Made by a program: the position numbers and the translations under genes. Below, piece by piece: positions 8,180 through 16,961 of a stretch of 64,000 bases of DNA. The notes under the pieces were generated by a model. It worked only from the letters and a program-made list of their open reading frames with translations, was not told where the DNA came from and ran no database searches. Each line of letters starts with the position of its first letter. The first letter of the stretch is position 1. This DNA comes from Nocardia flavorosea NBRC 108225 (lineage in GTDB: Bacteria > Actinomycetota > Actinomycetes > Mycobacteriales > Mycobacteriaceae): NCBI RefSeq assembly GCF_001613385.1, contig NZ_BDCG01000014.1:1-64000 (forward strand). Direction: 5' to 3'.

Positions 8180-9223
8180 CTACTCGGTGGCGTTGTCGTA
8201 GGCGATGGCGATCGCACCGGAGTCGGGAGCGAACAGTTCGGCCTCTACCGTCTCCCACCCGCCGAGGTCGGCGATGGTGTACAGCGTGGCCGGTTCCGGG
8301 AACTCCTCGGCGTACTCGGCGGCGACCCCCGGGTCGACCGGCCGTAAGCCCGCCTCGGCCCACGCCCGCTGCGCGGCCGGGGTGTAGAGGAAATCCCGGA
8401 ATGCCAGCGCCTTCTCCGGGTGCTGCGCATGTTCGAGCACCGCGACCGGGTTCTCGATCCGGAACGTGGTTTCCGGCACGATATGTTCGACCGGGTCACC
8501 GTGGCGTTCGGCGAAAATCGCCTCGTTCTCGTAGCTGATCAGCACATCGCCGGTGCCTTGTAAGAAGGTCTCGGTGGCCTCCCGGCCGGATTTCGGCTGC
8601 ACCCGTACCCGGGTCAGCATCTGATTCAGGAAATCGATCCCGGCCTGCTGATCGCGGCCTCCGTCGCCGGCCGCAGCATAGGGCGCCAGCAGGTTCCATT
8701 TCGCGGAACCGGAACTGAACGGGTTGGGGGTGACCACATCGACATCCGGGCGCAGCAGATCGTCCCAGCCGCGGATGTTCTTCGGATTACCGGCCCGCAC
8801 CACCAGGGCGACCACCGATCCGAACGGAACCCCGCGGGTGGCGTCGGCATTCCACTCCGGGTCCACCAGCCCGGCGTCCACCAGCCGGGTGATATCGGGT
8901 TCGAGCGAGAAGCTCACGATATCGGCGGGGGCACCGCGCGCGATCTTGCGGGATTGATCCGCGGAGGCGCCGTAGGACTGGCGCACCTCCACTCCTTCGC
9001 CCGCCTCGGTCTCGTTGAATGCCGGCACGACCTCGTCGTAGCCGGGCTTGGGAATCGCGTACGCATACAGGTCGACCGTGCCGCCACTGCCGTCGGCACC
9101 ACCGCCACCGACCTCGTCGCTGGAACCACCCGCACAGGCGCTCAGCACTATGGGTAACGCCATCAGCGCGGCCAACAGCCGGCGGCGTCCCGCGGGGCGA
9201 CCCGTACGCGACATCATGAACAT
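8180..9223 (-). CDS. subI: Sulfate-binding lipoprotein of the ABC importer
   Basis: Protein of about 347 aa from the ATG at 9223; ATGs at 9217 and 9214 are also possible. GGAAAGG lies just upstream (rc of 9227-9233), and its spacing slightly favours 9217. The N-terminus has an RRR basic stretch, a hydrophobic core and the lipobox LSACAGG, so the mature protein is lipid-anchored outside the membrane. The body matches the SBP/CysP family, including the NPFSSGSAKWNLLAPYAA and GTGDVLISYENEA stretches. It delivers sulfate or thiosulfate to CysTW. The open frame runs upstream to 9709, but that extension crosses two small genes in other frames. Confidence 0.93.
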   Translation of the reverse strand: MFMMSRTGRPAGRRRLLAALMALPIVLSACAGGSSDEVGGGGADGSGGTVDLYAYAIPKPGYDEVVPAFNETEAGEGVEVRQSYGASADQSRKIARGAPADIVSFSLEPDITRLVDAGLVDPEWNADATRGVPFGSVVALVVRAGNPKNIRGWDDLLRPDVDVVTPNPFSSGSAKWNLLAPYAAAGDGGRDQQAGIDFLNQMLTRVRVQPKSGREATETFLQGTGDVLISYENEAIFAERHGDPVEHIVPETTFRIENPVAVLEHAQHPEKALAFRDFLYTPAAQRAWAEAGLRPVDPGVAAEYAEEFPEPATLYTIADLGGWETVEAELFAPDSGAIAIAYDNATE

Positions 9224-9282
9224 GGACCTTTCCGCGCCGAATCCGCGCCGAGCTCGCGCGGCTCCGCGGCCACCCGGGCGGA

Positions 9283-9360
9283 TCACAGTGTGAACAACCA
9301 GGCGATGACCACCAGCACCAGCAGCGCGGCCAGTGCCAGCTGTACTCGCGAGCGCGGCAT
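9283..9360 (-). CDS. 25-residue single-pass membrane peptide
   Basis: Tiny ORF, MPRSRVQLALAALLVLVV followed by IAWLFTL. It has a basic N-terminus and one hydrophobic helix that fills the rest of the peptide. Its ATG shares nucleotides with the stop codon of the upstream 69-aa gene (TGATG overlap), the usual arrangement for translational coupling. It ends 60 nt before the sulfate-binding gene. M. tuberculosis has small membrane ORFs at the same place (Rv2401/Rv2401A, from memory). It contains no cysteine, so it is not a Cys-attenuation leader peptide. The function is unknown. Confidence 0.6.
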   Translation of the reverse strand: MPRSRVQLALAALLVLVVIAWLFTL

Positions 9361-9569
9361 CAGCCCACCTCGCTTCCGGTCTCGCGGTCTCCGTCGGTGT
9401 CAGCGTGCCCCAGCGCCCCGGCGGCCAGGCGCACGGCCCGGTCGATGAGGTAGGCGATACCGAAACTGATCGGCACCATGCCCACCAGCACCACGAGGAA
9501 CTGCGGGATGAACGGCAGCCCCGCCACCCACAATTCGAACCCGTCCCACCAGTCGGCAATGCGCTCCAC
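9360..9569 (-). CDS. Small membrane protein upstream of the sulfate importer
   Basis: ORF of 69 aa from GTG 9569 (a second GTG lies two codons upstream). It begins VERIADWWDGFELWVAGLPF, has one strong hydrophobic segment from about residue 20 to 45 (IPQFLVVLVGMVPISFGIAY) and ends in an acidic tail. It is the first gene of the leftward sulfate cluster and is coupled to the 25-residue ORF. No Shine-Dalgarno sequence is obvious. Position conservation next to sulfate transport suggests an accessory role, but none is demonstrated. Confidence 0.6.
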   Translation of the reverse strand: MERIADWWDGFELWVAGLPFIPQFLVVLVGMVPISFGIAYLIDRAVRLAAGALGHADTDGDRETGSEVG

Positions 9570-9670
9570 GGCGACCAGCGTAGAACACCGGGTCGGGGGT
9601 CCTGCCCACCTGGCATGACCGGAGACCGCATGATGACCTTCGCCACTGCCCGGGCGGGACCACTCTCGCC

Positions 9671-9701
9671 TTGACCTCGAGCGAGCTCGAGGTTGCAGGC
9701 T
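9671..9701 (+). promoter_or_regulatory. MerR/SoxR-type promoter with 19-bp spacer
   Basis: TTGACC (9671-9676) and CAGGCT (9696-9701) are separated by 19 bp. That overlong spacer is the hallmark of promoters activated by MerR-family proteins through DNA distortion. The spacer is filled by a perfect 8-bp inverted repeat, ACCTCGAG at 9674-9681 and CTCGAGGT at 9686-9693, closely resembling the E. coli soxS SoxR box CCTCAAG-N4-CTTGAGG. The start codon lies 6 nt after the -10, so the transcript should be leaderless. Confidence 0.7.
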
Positions 9702-9707
9702 GAAGTC

Positions 9708-10367
9708 ATGACTCAGGCCCCCGACATGTGGAACTCCGCCTACGACAACGACACCGCGCCGTGGATCATCGGCGAACCGCAACCCGCGATCCTCGCCCTG
9801 GAACGCGCCGGCCGGATCCGCGGCCGGATACTCGACCCGGGGGCCGGCGCCGGTGAACACACCATCGCGCTGACCGCAGCGGGTTACGACATCCGCGGTG
9901 TCGACCTCTCCCCCAGCGCCGTCGCCTATGCGCGGCGCAATGCCACCGCCAAGGGCGTACCCGGGGCCCGGTTCGAGGTGGCCGATATGGTTGCGCTCGC
10001 GGATTCGCCGGACAACCCGCTCGGCACCTTCGACACCATCGTCGACAGTGCCCTGTTCCACGTGTTCTCCGACGACGAGGCCCGCACCGCATACGTGCGT
10101 GCCCTGCACCGGCTGTGCGAGCCCGGGGGCTGTGTGCACATCCTGGCGCTCTCCGATGCGGAGCCGGGTTTCGGTCCGCGTATCGGGGCGGACCTCCTCC
10201 GCGATTCCTTCGCCGGACCGGGCTGGGAGCTCGAGGACCTCCGGCCCGATCACTACTACGGGCGGGTCACCGAAGCCAATGCCGACCAGCTCGGAGACCT
10301 GACGGTCGACGCTACGGGCAAGGTGAAAGTCGTGGCCTGGCTCGCCCGGATCCGGCGCACCGGATAA
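9708..10367 (+). CDS. Class I SAM-dependent methyltransferase
   Basis: Protein of 219 aa. The SAM-binding motif I is ILDPGAGAGEHTIALTAAGY, motif II is the acidic VDLS, and motif IV/post I contain the DTIVDSALFHVFSDDE region. It resembles small-molecule methyltransferases near the tellurite-resistance/thiopurine group; the substrate cannot be read. The ATG at 9708 is 6 nt after the -10 of a MerR/SoxR-type promoter, so a leaderless start is preferred over the upstream TTG at 9693. Control by a redox- or xenobiotic-sensing MerR protein would suggest detoxification. No merR-like gene is in the window. Confidence 0.8.
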   Translation: MTQAPDMWNSAYDNDTAPWIIGEPQPAILALERAGRIRGRILDPGAGAGEHTIALTAAGYDIRGVDLSPSAVAYARRNATAKGVPGARFEVADMVALADSPDNPLGTFDTIVDSALFHVFSDDEARTAYVRALHRLCEPGGCVHILALSDAEPGFGPRIGADLLRDSFAGPGWELEDLRPDHYYGRVTEANADQLGDLTVDATGKVKVVAWLARIRRTG

Positions 10368-10401
10368 CCGATAGTGGCAACTCGGGCCTCGGCAACACAT
10401 C

Positions 10402-12426
10402 ATGGGTGATATGCCGAGTCCCGAGCACACAGCACCGGCGAGCGGACTGCCGGGCACCTACCCGGCGGCGCCGCGTCGCGAGGACAACTTCCCGGCCATC
10501 GACGACTACGCATTCCTCTCCGACTGCGAAACCACCTGCCTGATCGCCAGCAGCGGGGCGGTGGAATGGATGTGCATACCCCGCCCCGATTCACCGAGTG
10601 TGTTCGGTGCCCTGCTGGATCGCAGCGCGGGCCATTTCCGGCTGGGCCCGTACGGGCATTCGGTTCCCGCGGCCCGCCGCTACCTGCCGGGCGGGATGAT
10701 CCTGGAAACCACCTGGCAGACCGCGACCGGCTGGCTGATCGTGCGCGATGCGCTCGTCCTGGGCCCGTGGCACAGCACCGAACAGCGCAGCCGCACCCAC
10801 CGGCGCACCCCGACCGACTGGGATGCCGGGCATATGCTGCTGCGCACGGTCAAATGCGTGAACGGCACCGTCGAGCTCGAAATGAGCTGCGAACCGTCCT
10901 TCGACTACCACCGGGAGACGGCCGCCTGGGAGTACACCGGCAAGGTGTACGAGGAGGCGACCGCGGTCTGCGCCGCCGATCCGACCGCCGGGCCGAGCCT
11001 GGTGCTCACCACCGATCTGCGCCTGGGTCTGCAGGGCCGGGAAGCCCGCGCCCGCACCCGGATGACCGAGGGCGACTGCGCCTATGTCGCGCTCACCTGG
11101 TCCGAACTGCCCGCGCCGCGCACCTTCGACGAGGCCGCCGACCAGATGTGGACCACGATCGAATGCTGGCGGCAGTGGATAACCCTCGGCGATTTCCCCG
11201 ACCATCCCTGGCGCCGCTATTTGCAACGCAGTGCACTCACTTTGAAAGGCTTGACCTACGCGCCGACCGGCGCACTGATGGCGGCGGGCACCACGTCACT
11301 ACCGGAAACCCCCGGCGGAGAACGTAACTGGGACTATCGGTACTCCTGGGTACGCGATTCCAGTTTCGCCCTGTGGGGCAACTATACCCTCGGCCTGGAC
11401 CGCGAAGCCGACGATTTCTTCGCCTTCCTGCACGACGCCACCACCGGCCCCGACGGCGAACCGGTCCCGCTGCAGGTTCTCTACGGGATCGGCGGCGAAC
11501 GCCATCTCCCCGAATCGACCCTCGACCACCTCTCCGGCTACGGTCACGCCAAACCCGTGCGCATCGGCAACGGTGCGTTCGACCAGGAACAGCACGATAT
11601 CTGGGGCACCATGCTGGACGCGGTGTACCTGCACGTGAAATCGCGCAAACACGTCCCGGAAACCCTGTGGCCCATGCTGAAACGCCAGGTCGACGCCGCC
11701 ATCGCGAACTGGCGGGAACCCGACCGCGGCCTATGGGAGGTCCGCGGCGAACCACAGCATTTCACCTCTTCGAAGGTGATGTGCTGGGTCGCGCTGGATC
11801 GTGGCGCGCGCCTGGCCGAACTGCACGGCCAGGCGCAGATCGCCCGGAAATGGCATGAGATCGCGGCGGAGATCCGCGCCGATGTCCTGGCCCACGGGGT
11901 GGACGAGCGCGGCCGTTTCACCCAGGTCTACGGCGGTTCCACGCTGGACGCCTCGCTACTGCTCGTGGTGCTGACCCGGTTCCTCCCCGCCGACGACCCG
12001 CGGGTCCGCGCCACCGTTCTGGCCATCGCCGACGAGCTCACCGAGAACGGGCTGGTCCTGCGCTACCGCACCGAATCCACCGACGACGGGATGTCGGGCG
12101 CCGAAGGTACCTTCACCATCTGTTCGTTCTGGCTGGTTTCGGCGCTGGTGGAAATCGGCGAGATCGACCGCGCCCGCGTCCTGTGCGAACGACTGCTCAC
12201 CCACGCCGGCCCGCTCAAGCTCTACGCCGAGGAGATCGACCCCTACACCGGCCGCCAGCTCGGTAATTTCCCGCAGGCCTTCACCCATCTCGCCCTGATC
12301 AACGCCGTCACCCACCTGATCCGGGCCGAAGCCGCGGAACCGGCCGGTACGTTCCGGCCGGCGCACGACAAAACCGGTGGCACCCCGTGGCGCAGCCGCC
12401 CCCGCGATATCGGCGGGATGCGCTGA
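10402..12426 (+). CDS. GH15 family trehalase/glucoamylase-like glycoside hydrolase
   Basis: Cytoplasmic protein of 674 aa; an alternative ATG lies three codons downstream at 10411. The N-terminal beta-sandwich (residues about 30-250) starts with the family-typical AIDDYAFLSDCETTCLIA and SVFGALLDRSAGHFRL. The (alpha/alpha)6 barrel follows, with RNWDYRYSWVRDSSFALW carrying the general-acid region and GTFTICSFWLVSALVEIG carrying the second catalytic Glu region. The position next to the sulfate operon and lepA matches Rv2402, a GH15 protein reported to be a trehalase. Glucoamylase activity is the alternative. Its stop and that of the convergent GTPase gene lie in one palindrome, TGACG-N5-CGTCA (12424-12438). 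Confidence 0.85.
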   Translation: MGDMPSPEHTAPASGLPGTYPAAPRREDNFPAIDDYAFLSDCETTCLIASSGAVEWMCIPRPDSPSVFGALLDRSAGHFRLGPYGHSVPAARRYLPGGMILETTWQTATGWLIVRDALVLGPWHSTEQRSRTHRRTPTDWDAGHMLLRTVKCVNGTVELEMSCEPSFDYHRETAAWEYTGKVYEEATAVCAADPTAGPSLVLTTDLRLGLQGREARARTRMTEGDCAYVALTWSELPAPRTFDEAADQMWTTIECWRQWITLGDFPDHPWRRYLQRSALTLKGLTYAPTGALMAAGTTSLPETPGGERNWDYRYSWVRDSSFALWGNYTLGLDREADDFFAFLHDATTGPDGEPVPLQVLYGIGGERHLPESTLDHLSGYGHAKPVRIGNGAFDQEQHDIWGTMLDAVYLHVKSRKHVPETLWPMLKRQVDAAIANWREPDRGLWEVRGEPQHFTSSKVMCWVALDRGARLAELHGQAQIARKWHEIAAEIRADVLAHGVDERGRFTQVYGGSTLDASLLLVVLTRFLPADDPRVRATVLAIADELTENGLVLRYRTESTDDGMSGAEGTFTICSFWLVSALVEIGEIDRARVLCERLLTHAGPLKLYAEEIDPYTGRQLGNFPQAFTHLALINAVTHLIRAEAAEPAGTFRPAHDKTGGTPWRSRPRDIGGMR

Positions 12427-12435
12427 CGCTCGCCG

Positions 12436-14241
12436 TCAGGCGGCGGCGATACTGCCCGCCTGCTGCCGCAGATCGCGCAACTTACCCATATCGGTATCGA
12501 GCCGGGCGAGCCTTTCCGCGCCCCGGTCGCCGTACTGCGCGCCGGCCTCCTCGGCCACCCGCAGCGCCTCATCCGCCGCACGCAGTGCCTCGGTGGCGAT
12601 ATCGGTGAAATGGTCCCGCAGAACCCGCTGCACCTCACGCAACCGGGTCCGCGACTCCTTACCGACCTGGAAGACCACATCGTCCATCAACCGCGAGACA
12701 GCCGCTTTCGCCTCGGCCTGCCGGCGCAACCGGCGCGCCCGGCGGTCCTCCCACAGGGCATGCAGGCCGAGCAGGATGCCCGCCCCGGCCGAATACCAGT
12801 TCACCAGCGACATCCCGAGCAAGCTGGTGGCCAGGCCGACCATCAGGATACCGCCGTAGGACCCGCGCAGCGCGGACAGGAACTGTTCGGTGACACCCGC
12901 TTTCGCGCTCTGCAGCGGTTCCAGCGGCGCGACGTCGGTCAGCAGATCCGAGGCATACCGGGGCCGGATATCGGGTAGCTCCGGACGGCGGTGCTCGGCG
13001 GGAAAACGGGCCGCGACCTGTTCGCCGAGCTCCTCGGCACGGTAGTTCGCGGTCTCGAAATTCTCCGCGATGGCCTCGGCGATCCGCCCCTCCAATTCGG
13101 TGCCGAACCGCTTCCACCGGGTGGCCGGATCTATTCCGGAGATCTCGGTTTCGGCGTCGCGCATCAGGCCCCGCAGCCGGTGCCGCAGATCGTGCTCGAT
13201 ATCGGCCATCAGTTCAGTACTGCCGTCGGCCAGCGTGACCTGCCAGGTCGCGGTGCGCTGCCGCAGCTGATCGGCCTGATCCCGGGCGGTCGCCAGCTGC
13301 TGGGTCACATGGGCGCGCCGCCGCGGATCGCGCAGCGCGTCGGCCTCGGTGCGCAACACCACCCCGAGATGGTCGCCCACGAGCTGGATATCGCGGACCG
13401 CGGATTTCACGGCCATGGCGTCGGCGTGGGCCACCACATAGTCGCGCAGATGCTCGACCAACTGCGGTACCCCGGATTCGACCGCCCGCTGCTGATTACC
13501 CGCCCGCTGCGCCTGATGGTGCAGTTGCGCCGACACCGGCGCCACCGCAAAGCCCAGCCCGGCCTCGTCGAGCAGTTCCCGGTTGAGCTCCTGCACCTGC
13601 GCCCAGTGCGGATTGCGGTCGATCTTGTTGAGCACACAGATCACCGTGGGGCAGATCTGCCCGATCCGCCGCAGATGCGCGATCTGATCCCGGTTGTAGG
13701 CGGTATCGGCATCGCTCACATACAGCACCGCATCAGCAGCCGCGATCATCGACCAGGTGGTGCTGTCCTGCACCGCGGCCCCCGGCGCGTCCATCAGCAC
13801 GATGCCCTCGGCCAGCAACGGACTGGGGTGCGTGAAATCGGCGCGGATCACGCCCTTGGCCGACAGCGCCGGGGCCGGATTCAGCGGATCCACGGGCTGG
13901 CGCCGGACCCGGCCGCCGCCCTCCCGCCGGACCAGCGTGGCCGTCGCTTCGGGGCCGTACTCCACGATGGCCGGCACACTGATCGGGCTGTCGGTGGCGC
14001 TGACCGGCGCTCCGGCCAGCGCGTTCACCAGGGTGCTCATCCCGCTCTTCGGCGGGCCGACCACCACCAGCCGCACCCGCGTATCGGCGACCCGGGCGCG
14101 GACCATACCGAGCCGGCCCCGGAGATCGTTACGGCTGGCGGTACGGGAAACATCCCGCAACTCGTCGATGATCTGGATGAGCGGGGCCATCACATCCGGA
14201 TTCTTCACCGTGGCGGCCTGCGGTCCGGCTACGGCAGACAA
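12436..14241 (-). CDS. Dynamin-like GTPase (IniA/IniC-like) with altered P-loop
   Basis: Protein of 601 aa; TTG start at 14241, supported by AAGGAG 6 nt upstream. The G domain (residues about 55-250) has DxxG as LMDAPG and N/TKxD as VLNKID. The P-loop reads GPPKSGMST at residues 62-70: the Lys that should precede Ser/Thr is Met. A long helical region with many charged residues follows, then a hydrophobic hairpin (GGILMVGLATSLLGMSLVNW, about residue 470). It ends in a coiled-coil-rich tail. This layout is that of bacterial dynamin-like proteins such as mycobacterial IniA/IniC, which remodel membranes. It lies 100 nt after the large Pro/Gly-rich gene and is probably co-transcribed, reminiscent of iniB-iniA-iniC. 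Whether it hydrolyses GTP is uncertain. Confidence 0.75.
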   Translation of the reverse strand: MSAVAGPQAATVKNPDVMAPLIQIIDELRDVSRTASRNDLRGRLGMVRARVADTRVRLVVVGPPKSGMSTLVNALAGAPVSATDSPISVPAIVEYGPEATATLVRREGGGRVRRQPVDPLNPAPALSAKGVIRADFTHPSPLLAEGIVLMDAPGAAVQDSTTWSMIAAADAVLYVSDADTAYNRDQIAHLRRIGQICPTVICVLNKIDRNPHWAQVQELNRELLDEAGLGFAVAPVSAQLHHQAQRAGNQQRAVESGVPQLVEHLRDYVVAHADAMAVKSAVRDIQLVGDHLGVVLRTEADALRDPRRRAHVTQQLATARDQADQLRQRTATWQVTLADGSTELMADIEHDLRHRLRGLMRDAETEISGIDPATRWKRFGTELEGRIAEAIAENFETANYRAEELGEQVAARFPAEHRRPELPDIRPRYASDLLTDVAPLEPLQSAKAGVTEQFLSALRGSYGGILMVGLATSLLGMSLVNWYSAGAGILLGLHALWEDRRARRLRRQAEAKAAVSRLMDDVVFQVGKESRTRLREVQRVLRDHFTDIATEALRAADEALRVAEEAGAQYGDRGAERLARLDTDMGKLRDLRQQAGSIAAA

Positions 14242-14340
14242 GCCCTGCTCCTTCGCTCTCGGTCACAACACGTCATACGGCCACGATCGGCCGTTTCACC
14301 CCCGCCCACCCGACCGGATCCAATCCGGGATCGTGAACCG

Positions 14341-16812
14341 TCAGAAATATACCCAGAAGCCGGGGTCGGGAACCGGGTCTTCGGCCGGCGACCCTGTATG
14401 CGGCACAAATCCCGCCGACAGATCACCGGTCAGCTCGCCACCGGCGAACCCCAGCACCGTGTGATCGGTGTAGGGCGTAGCGGTGGCGACCCCGTGCACA
14501 TCGTACGGAACGACCACGGCGCCGTGCTCGGCGATCGGCTTCACCTGTGGCGCGGGCAACGGTGTCGGCATCGGCTGCGGCATCGGCTGCGGCATCGTCG
14601 GCAGCTGCGCGTCGGGCATGCTCGGCTGCTGGGCGGGCATGCTGACCGTCGGCACTTGCGGCTGCTCGATCGTCGGCACCTGCGGCGCAGACTGATCCGC
14701 GGTCGGAATCTGCTGAGTGGGCAGATCGACGGTGGACGGAGTGGTGCCCGAGGTCTGCTCCCCGGCACTCGGTGTACCGGCACTTCCACCGGTGGGTTCG
14801 GTGGTGCCACCTGTGTCACCGGTGGAAGAGCCCGGCGCGGTGGTGGTCGCACCGCCGGATTCGCCGGTGGTGGAGGCCCCCTCGGTGGCGGTGCTCGACT
14901 CCCCGGAACTGCTCGTCGGTGCCGATCCGCCGGTCTCGGTGGTCTCGGCGAGTTCCGTGGGCGTAGTGGAACCGTCCGGCGAGGTGGTGCTGTCCTGGGG
15001 GGAGGTCGTAACGCCCGGCAACACTGTCACGCTGCCACCGATCGAGGTCGGACTGCCGTCGGTGGTGGTGGTTCCGCCCGGGCCGGTCGTCGTCGAGCCT
15101 CCCGGGCCCGTCGTCGTCGAGCCGTCAGAGCCGGTGGTCGTGGTATCCGGTGTCGTCGTGACACCGTCGGAGGTGGTCACGGGCGCCGTAATGGTCGGCA
15201 GCACCGTGGTGGAATCACCCGGCAGCGTCGGCTCGGTGGGCAACTCCGGTGTCACCGGCTGCGGCAGCCGGTGGAAGAGGTCCGGCAGCTGGGCCGCCGG
15301 GGCGGTCAACGGCGAAGGCCCCGCCGGCGGCTGGAAGACATGCGCGACCGGGCTGGTCGCCACATCCGGCTGCACCGTCGTCTGCAACGGAGTGGCCGCG
15401 ACCGGCTGCACCGCGGGAGCCACGGCCGCCGGCGCCACCGGCGGCGGAACCGGCGCCGCCACAACCGGAGCGGGCGCCACGGGCGCCATCGGAGCGACCG
15501 CAACCGGCGCCGGAGGCGCCACCGGGGCAACGGCCATCGGTGCGGGGGCAGCGGCCGGTGCCACCGATATCCCGGAGGTCGCCGGGCCGGCGCTACCCGC
15601 CGCATTCTGCGCGGAGGCCGTACCCGTTCCGTTGCCGGTACTGCCGCCCACCGCAATCGCGGCATCGTCGCGCTGCACCGCCGCGTCCACATCCGCCGGA
15701 CCGCCGGGTTCCGGAACACCCGCCTGCCCGCCTGCGAACGCCGATTCCGCAGCACCGGTGTACATCCAGCCGGTGTACTGATCGAGCTGATCGTCGAGGG
15801 AGAAAGCGCCATCGGCCGTGATGCCGAAATCCCAGGCGCTGTCGCCCCGGACACCACCGGCGCTATCCGATTCGGCCTGCACCGACCCACCGGCGCCGCC
15901 GGCCGCCGGCCCGGCGAACCCGCTACCACCCGCATCCAGGGAGTACTCGAACCAGGCGCTGTCGTCGCCGGAACCGCCGTCGCCCGTGGTCGTCCGCGCG
16001 CCACCCAGCAGATCGGCGAAGCCGAAATCCCGGTCGGCGGGCCCGGAATCGGAGCTCTGTGCCACTGTCTTCGGCTGGCCGACCGGATTCAGGCCGAACC
16101 CGGGCAGGTCGAAGATATCGGTTTTGAACGCATCGCCGGGTGCCGGTAGATCGAAACCGCCGGACGCACCGGGACCTTCGTTCCCCGTGCCGGGAAAATT
16201 ACCGTCCAGCCCCGGAATATCGCCCCCCAGGCCGGGAATACTGTCGAATCCCGGGATCCCCCCGGGGGCATCCGGGGGACCGAACTCCGGCAGACCCGGG
16301 ATATTCGACTCGGGCACACCCGTTCCCGGAGCCCCGGGGACGAAATCGGATCCGGGAAAGTCGCCGTCCGGGCCGCCGGGAATCAGCTCCAATCCCGGAA
16401 CCTGGTCCATGTACGGCGAGCTGTAGGAGTCCAGATCCTCGAAGCCGAATTCGCCCGGACGACCGACCTGGATATCGAAGCTTCCGTGTGGCAGCGGCAC
16501 GGTAACGCTGGCGTCGCCCGGCGAACCGAACGGCATATCTTGCGGCGCAACCGGTTCCGGGTCCGGAAAGGTGACCACCGGGCTGGGCACATCGGGATCC
16601 GGATCGACATTGTGCGCCCAGCCGGCATTGCGGCTGTCCAGTTCCTCGGGCGAGGCCGGGACACCGCCGCCGTTGGCAGCAACCAGCGCGCCACCGGTCA
16701 CATACGCGCCGCCGCGGGCAACTCGCGCGGTGGCGCTGGCAATACGATACGCGGCGTCACCGCCCCGCTCGGCGACCTCTTCTTCGTCGTCGAACGGCAG
16801 ATCACTCGCCAT
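14341..16812 (-). CDS. Large low-complexity Pro/Gly/Thr/Ala-rich protein
   Basis: Protein of 823 aa from ATG 16812; GGAG sits 8 nt upstream, better than for ATG 16818. No enzyme domain is visible. Residues 1-60 are more ordered (acidic start, then DAAYRIASATARVARGGAYV). Residues 80-330 are Pro/Gly/Asp-rich with PGLP/IPG repeats. Residues 400-500 are Ala/Pro/Val-rich with VAPVAPPAPVAVAPMAPVAP-like periodicity. Residues 540-700 are Thr/Ser/Gly-rich (TTTGPGGSTTTGPGG). The last 50 residues look ordered and end in FWVYF. No signal peptide is evident. The downstream GTPase suggests an IniB-like partner role; the canonical IniB N-terminal domain is not recognisable. Function unknown. Confidence 0.7.
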   Translation of the reverse strand: MASDLPFDDEEEVAERGGDAAYRIASATARVARGGAYVTGGALVAANGGGVPASPEELDSRNAGWAHNVDPDPDVPSPVVTFPDPEPVAPQDMPFGSPGDASVTVPLPHGSFDIQVGRPGEFGFEDLDSYSSPYMDQVPGLELIPGGPDGDFPGSDFVPGAPGTGVPESNIPGLPEFGPPDAPGGIPGFDSIPGLGGDIPGLDGNFPGTGNEGPGASGGFDLPAPGDAFKTDIFDLPGFGLNPVGQPKTVAQSSDSGPADRDFGFADLLGGARTTTGDGGSGDDSAWFEYSLDAGGSGFAGPAAGGAGGSVQAESDSAGGVRGDSAWDFGITADGAFSLDDQLDQYTGWMYTGAAESAFAGGQAGVPEPGGPADVDAAVQRDDAAIAVGGSTGNGTGTASAQNAAGSAGPATSGISVAPAAAPAPMAVAPVAPPAPVAVAPMAPVAPAPVVAAPVPPPVAPAAVAPAVQPVAATPLQTTVQPDVATSPVAHVFQPPAGPSPLTAPAAQLPDLFHRLPQPVTPELPTEPTLPGDSTTVLPTITAPVTTSDGVTTTPDTTTTGSDGSTTTGPGGSTTTGPGGTTTTDGSPTSIGGSVTVLPGVTTSPQDSTTSPDGSTTPTELAETTETGGSAPTSSSGESSTATEGASTTGESGGATTTAPGSSTGDTGGTTEPTGGSAGTPSAGEQTSGTTPSTVDLPTQQIPTADQSAPQVPTIEQPQVPTVSMPAQQPSMPDAQLPTMPQPMPQPMPTPLPAPQVKPIAEHGAVVVPYDVHGVATATPYTDHTVLGFAGGELTGDLSAGFVPHTGSPAEDPVPDPGFWVYF

Positions 16813-16961
16813 TGGCATAACTCCACTCTCGCGTGCACCGGCGACCGCGCCGCCGTCGTCCGGCGCGGATCCGCCACCAGCCTATTGTCGACATCTACGG
16901 CTGTCACATTTTCGTTATCAGCAGATATCCAGGCGAGGCGAGGGGCAGCGGAACCCGGCAG

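Noticed and set aside
9283..9360. Cysteine-attenuation leader peptide for the sulfate operon
   Set aside because: The peptide contains no cysteine codons, so it cannot sense cysteine supply that way.
12991..16149. Plus-strand open frame of over 1000 codons opposite the GTPase and low-complexity genes
   Set aside because: It is the antisense shadow of GC-rich genes, rich in Arg/His/Gly, with no recognisable domain; the minus-strand genes have clear motifs and ribosome-binding sites.
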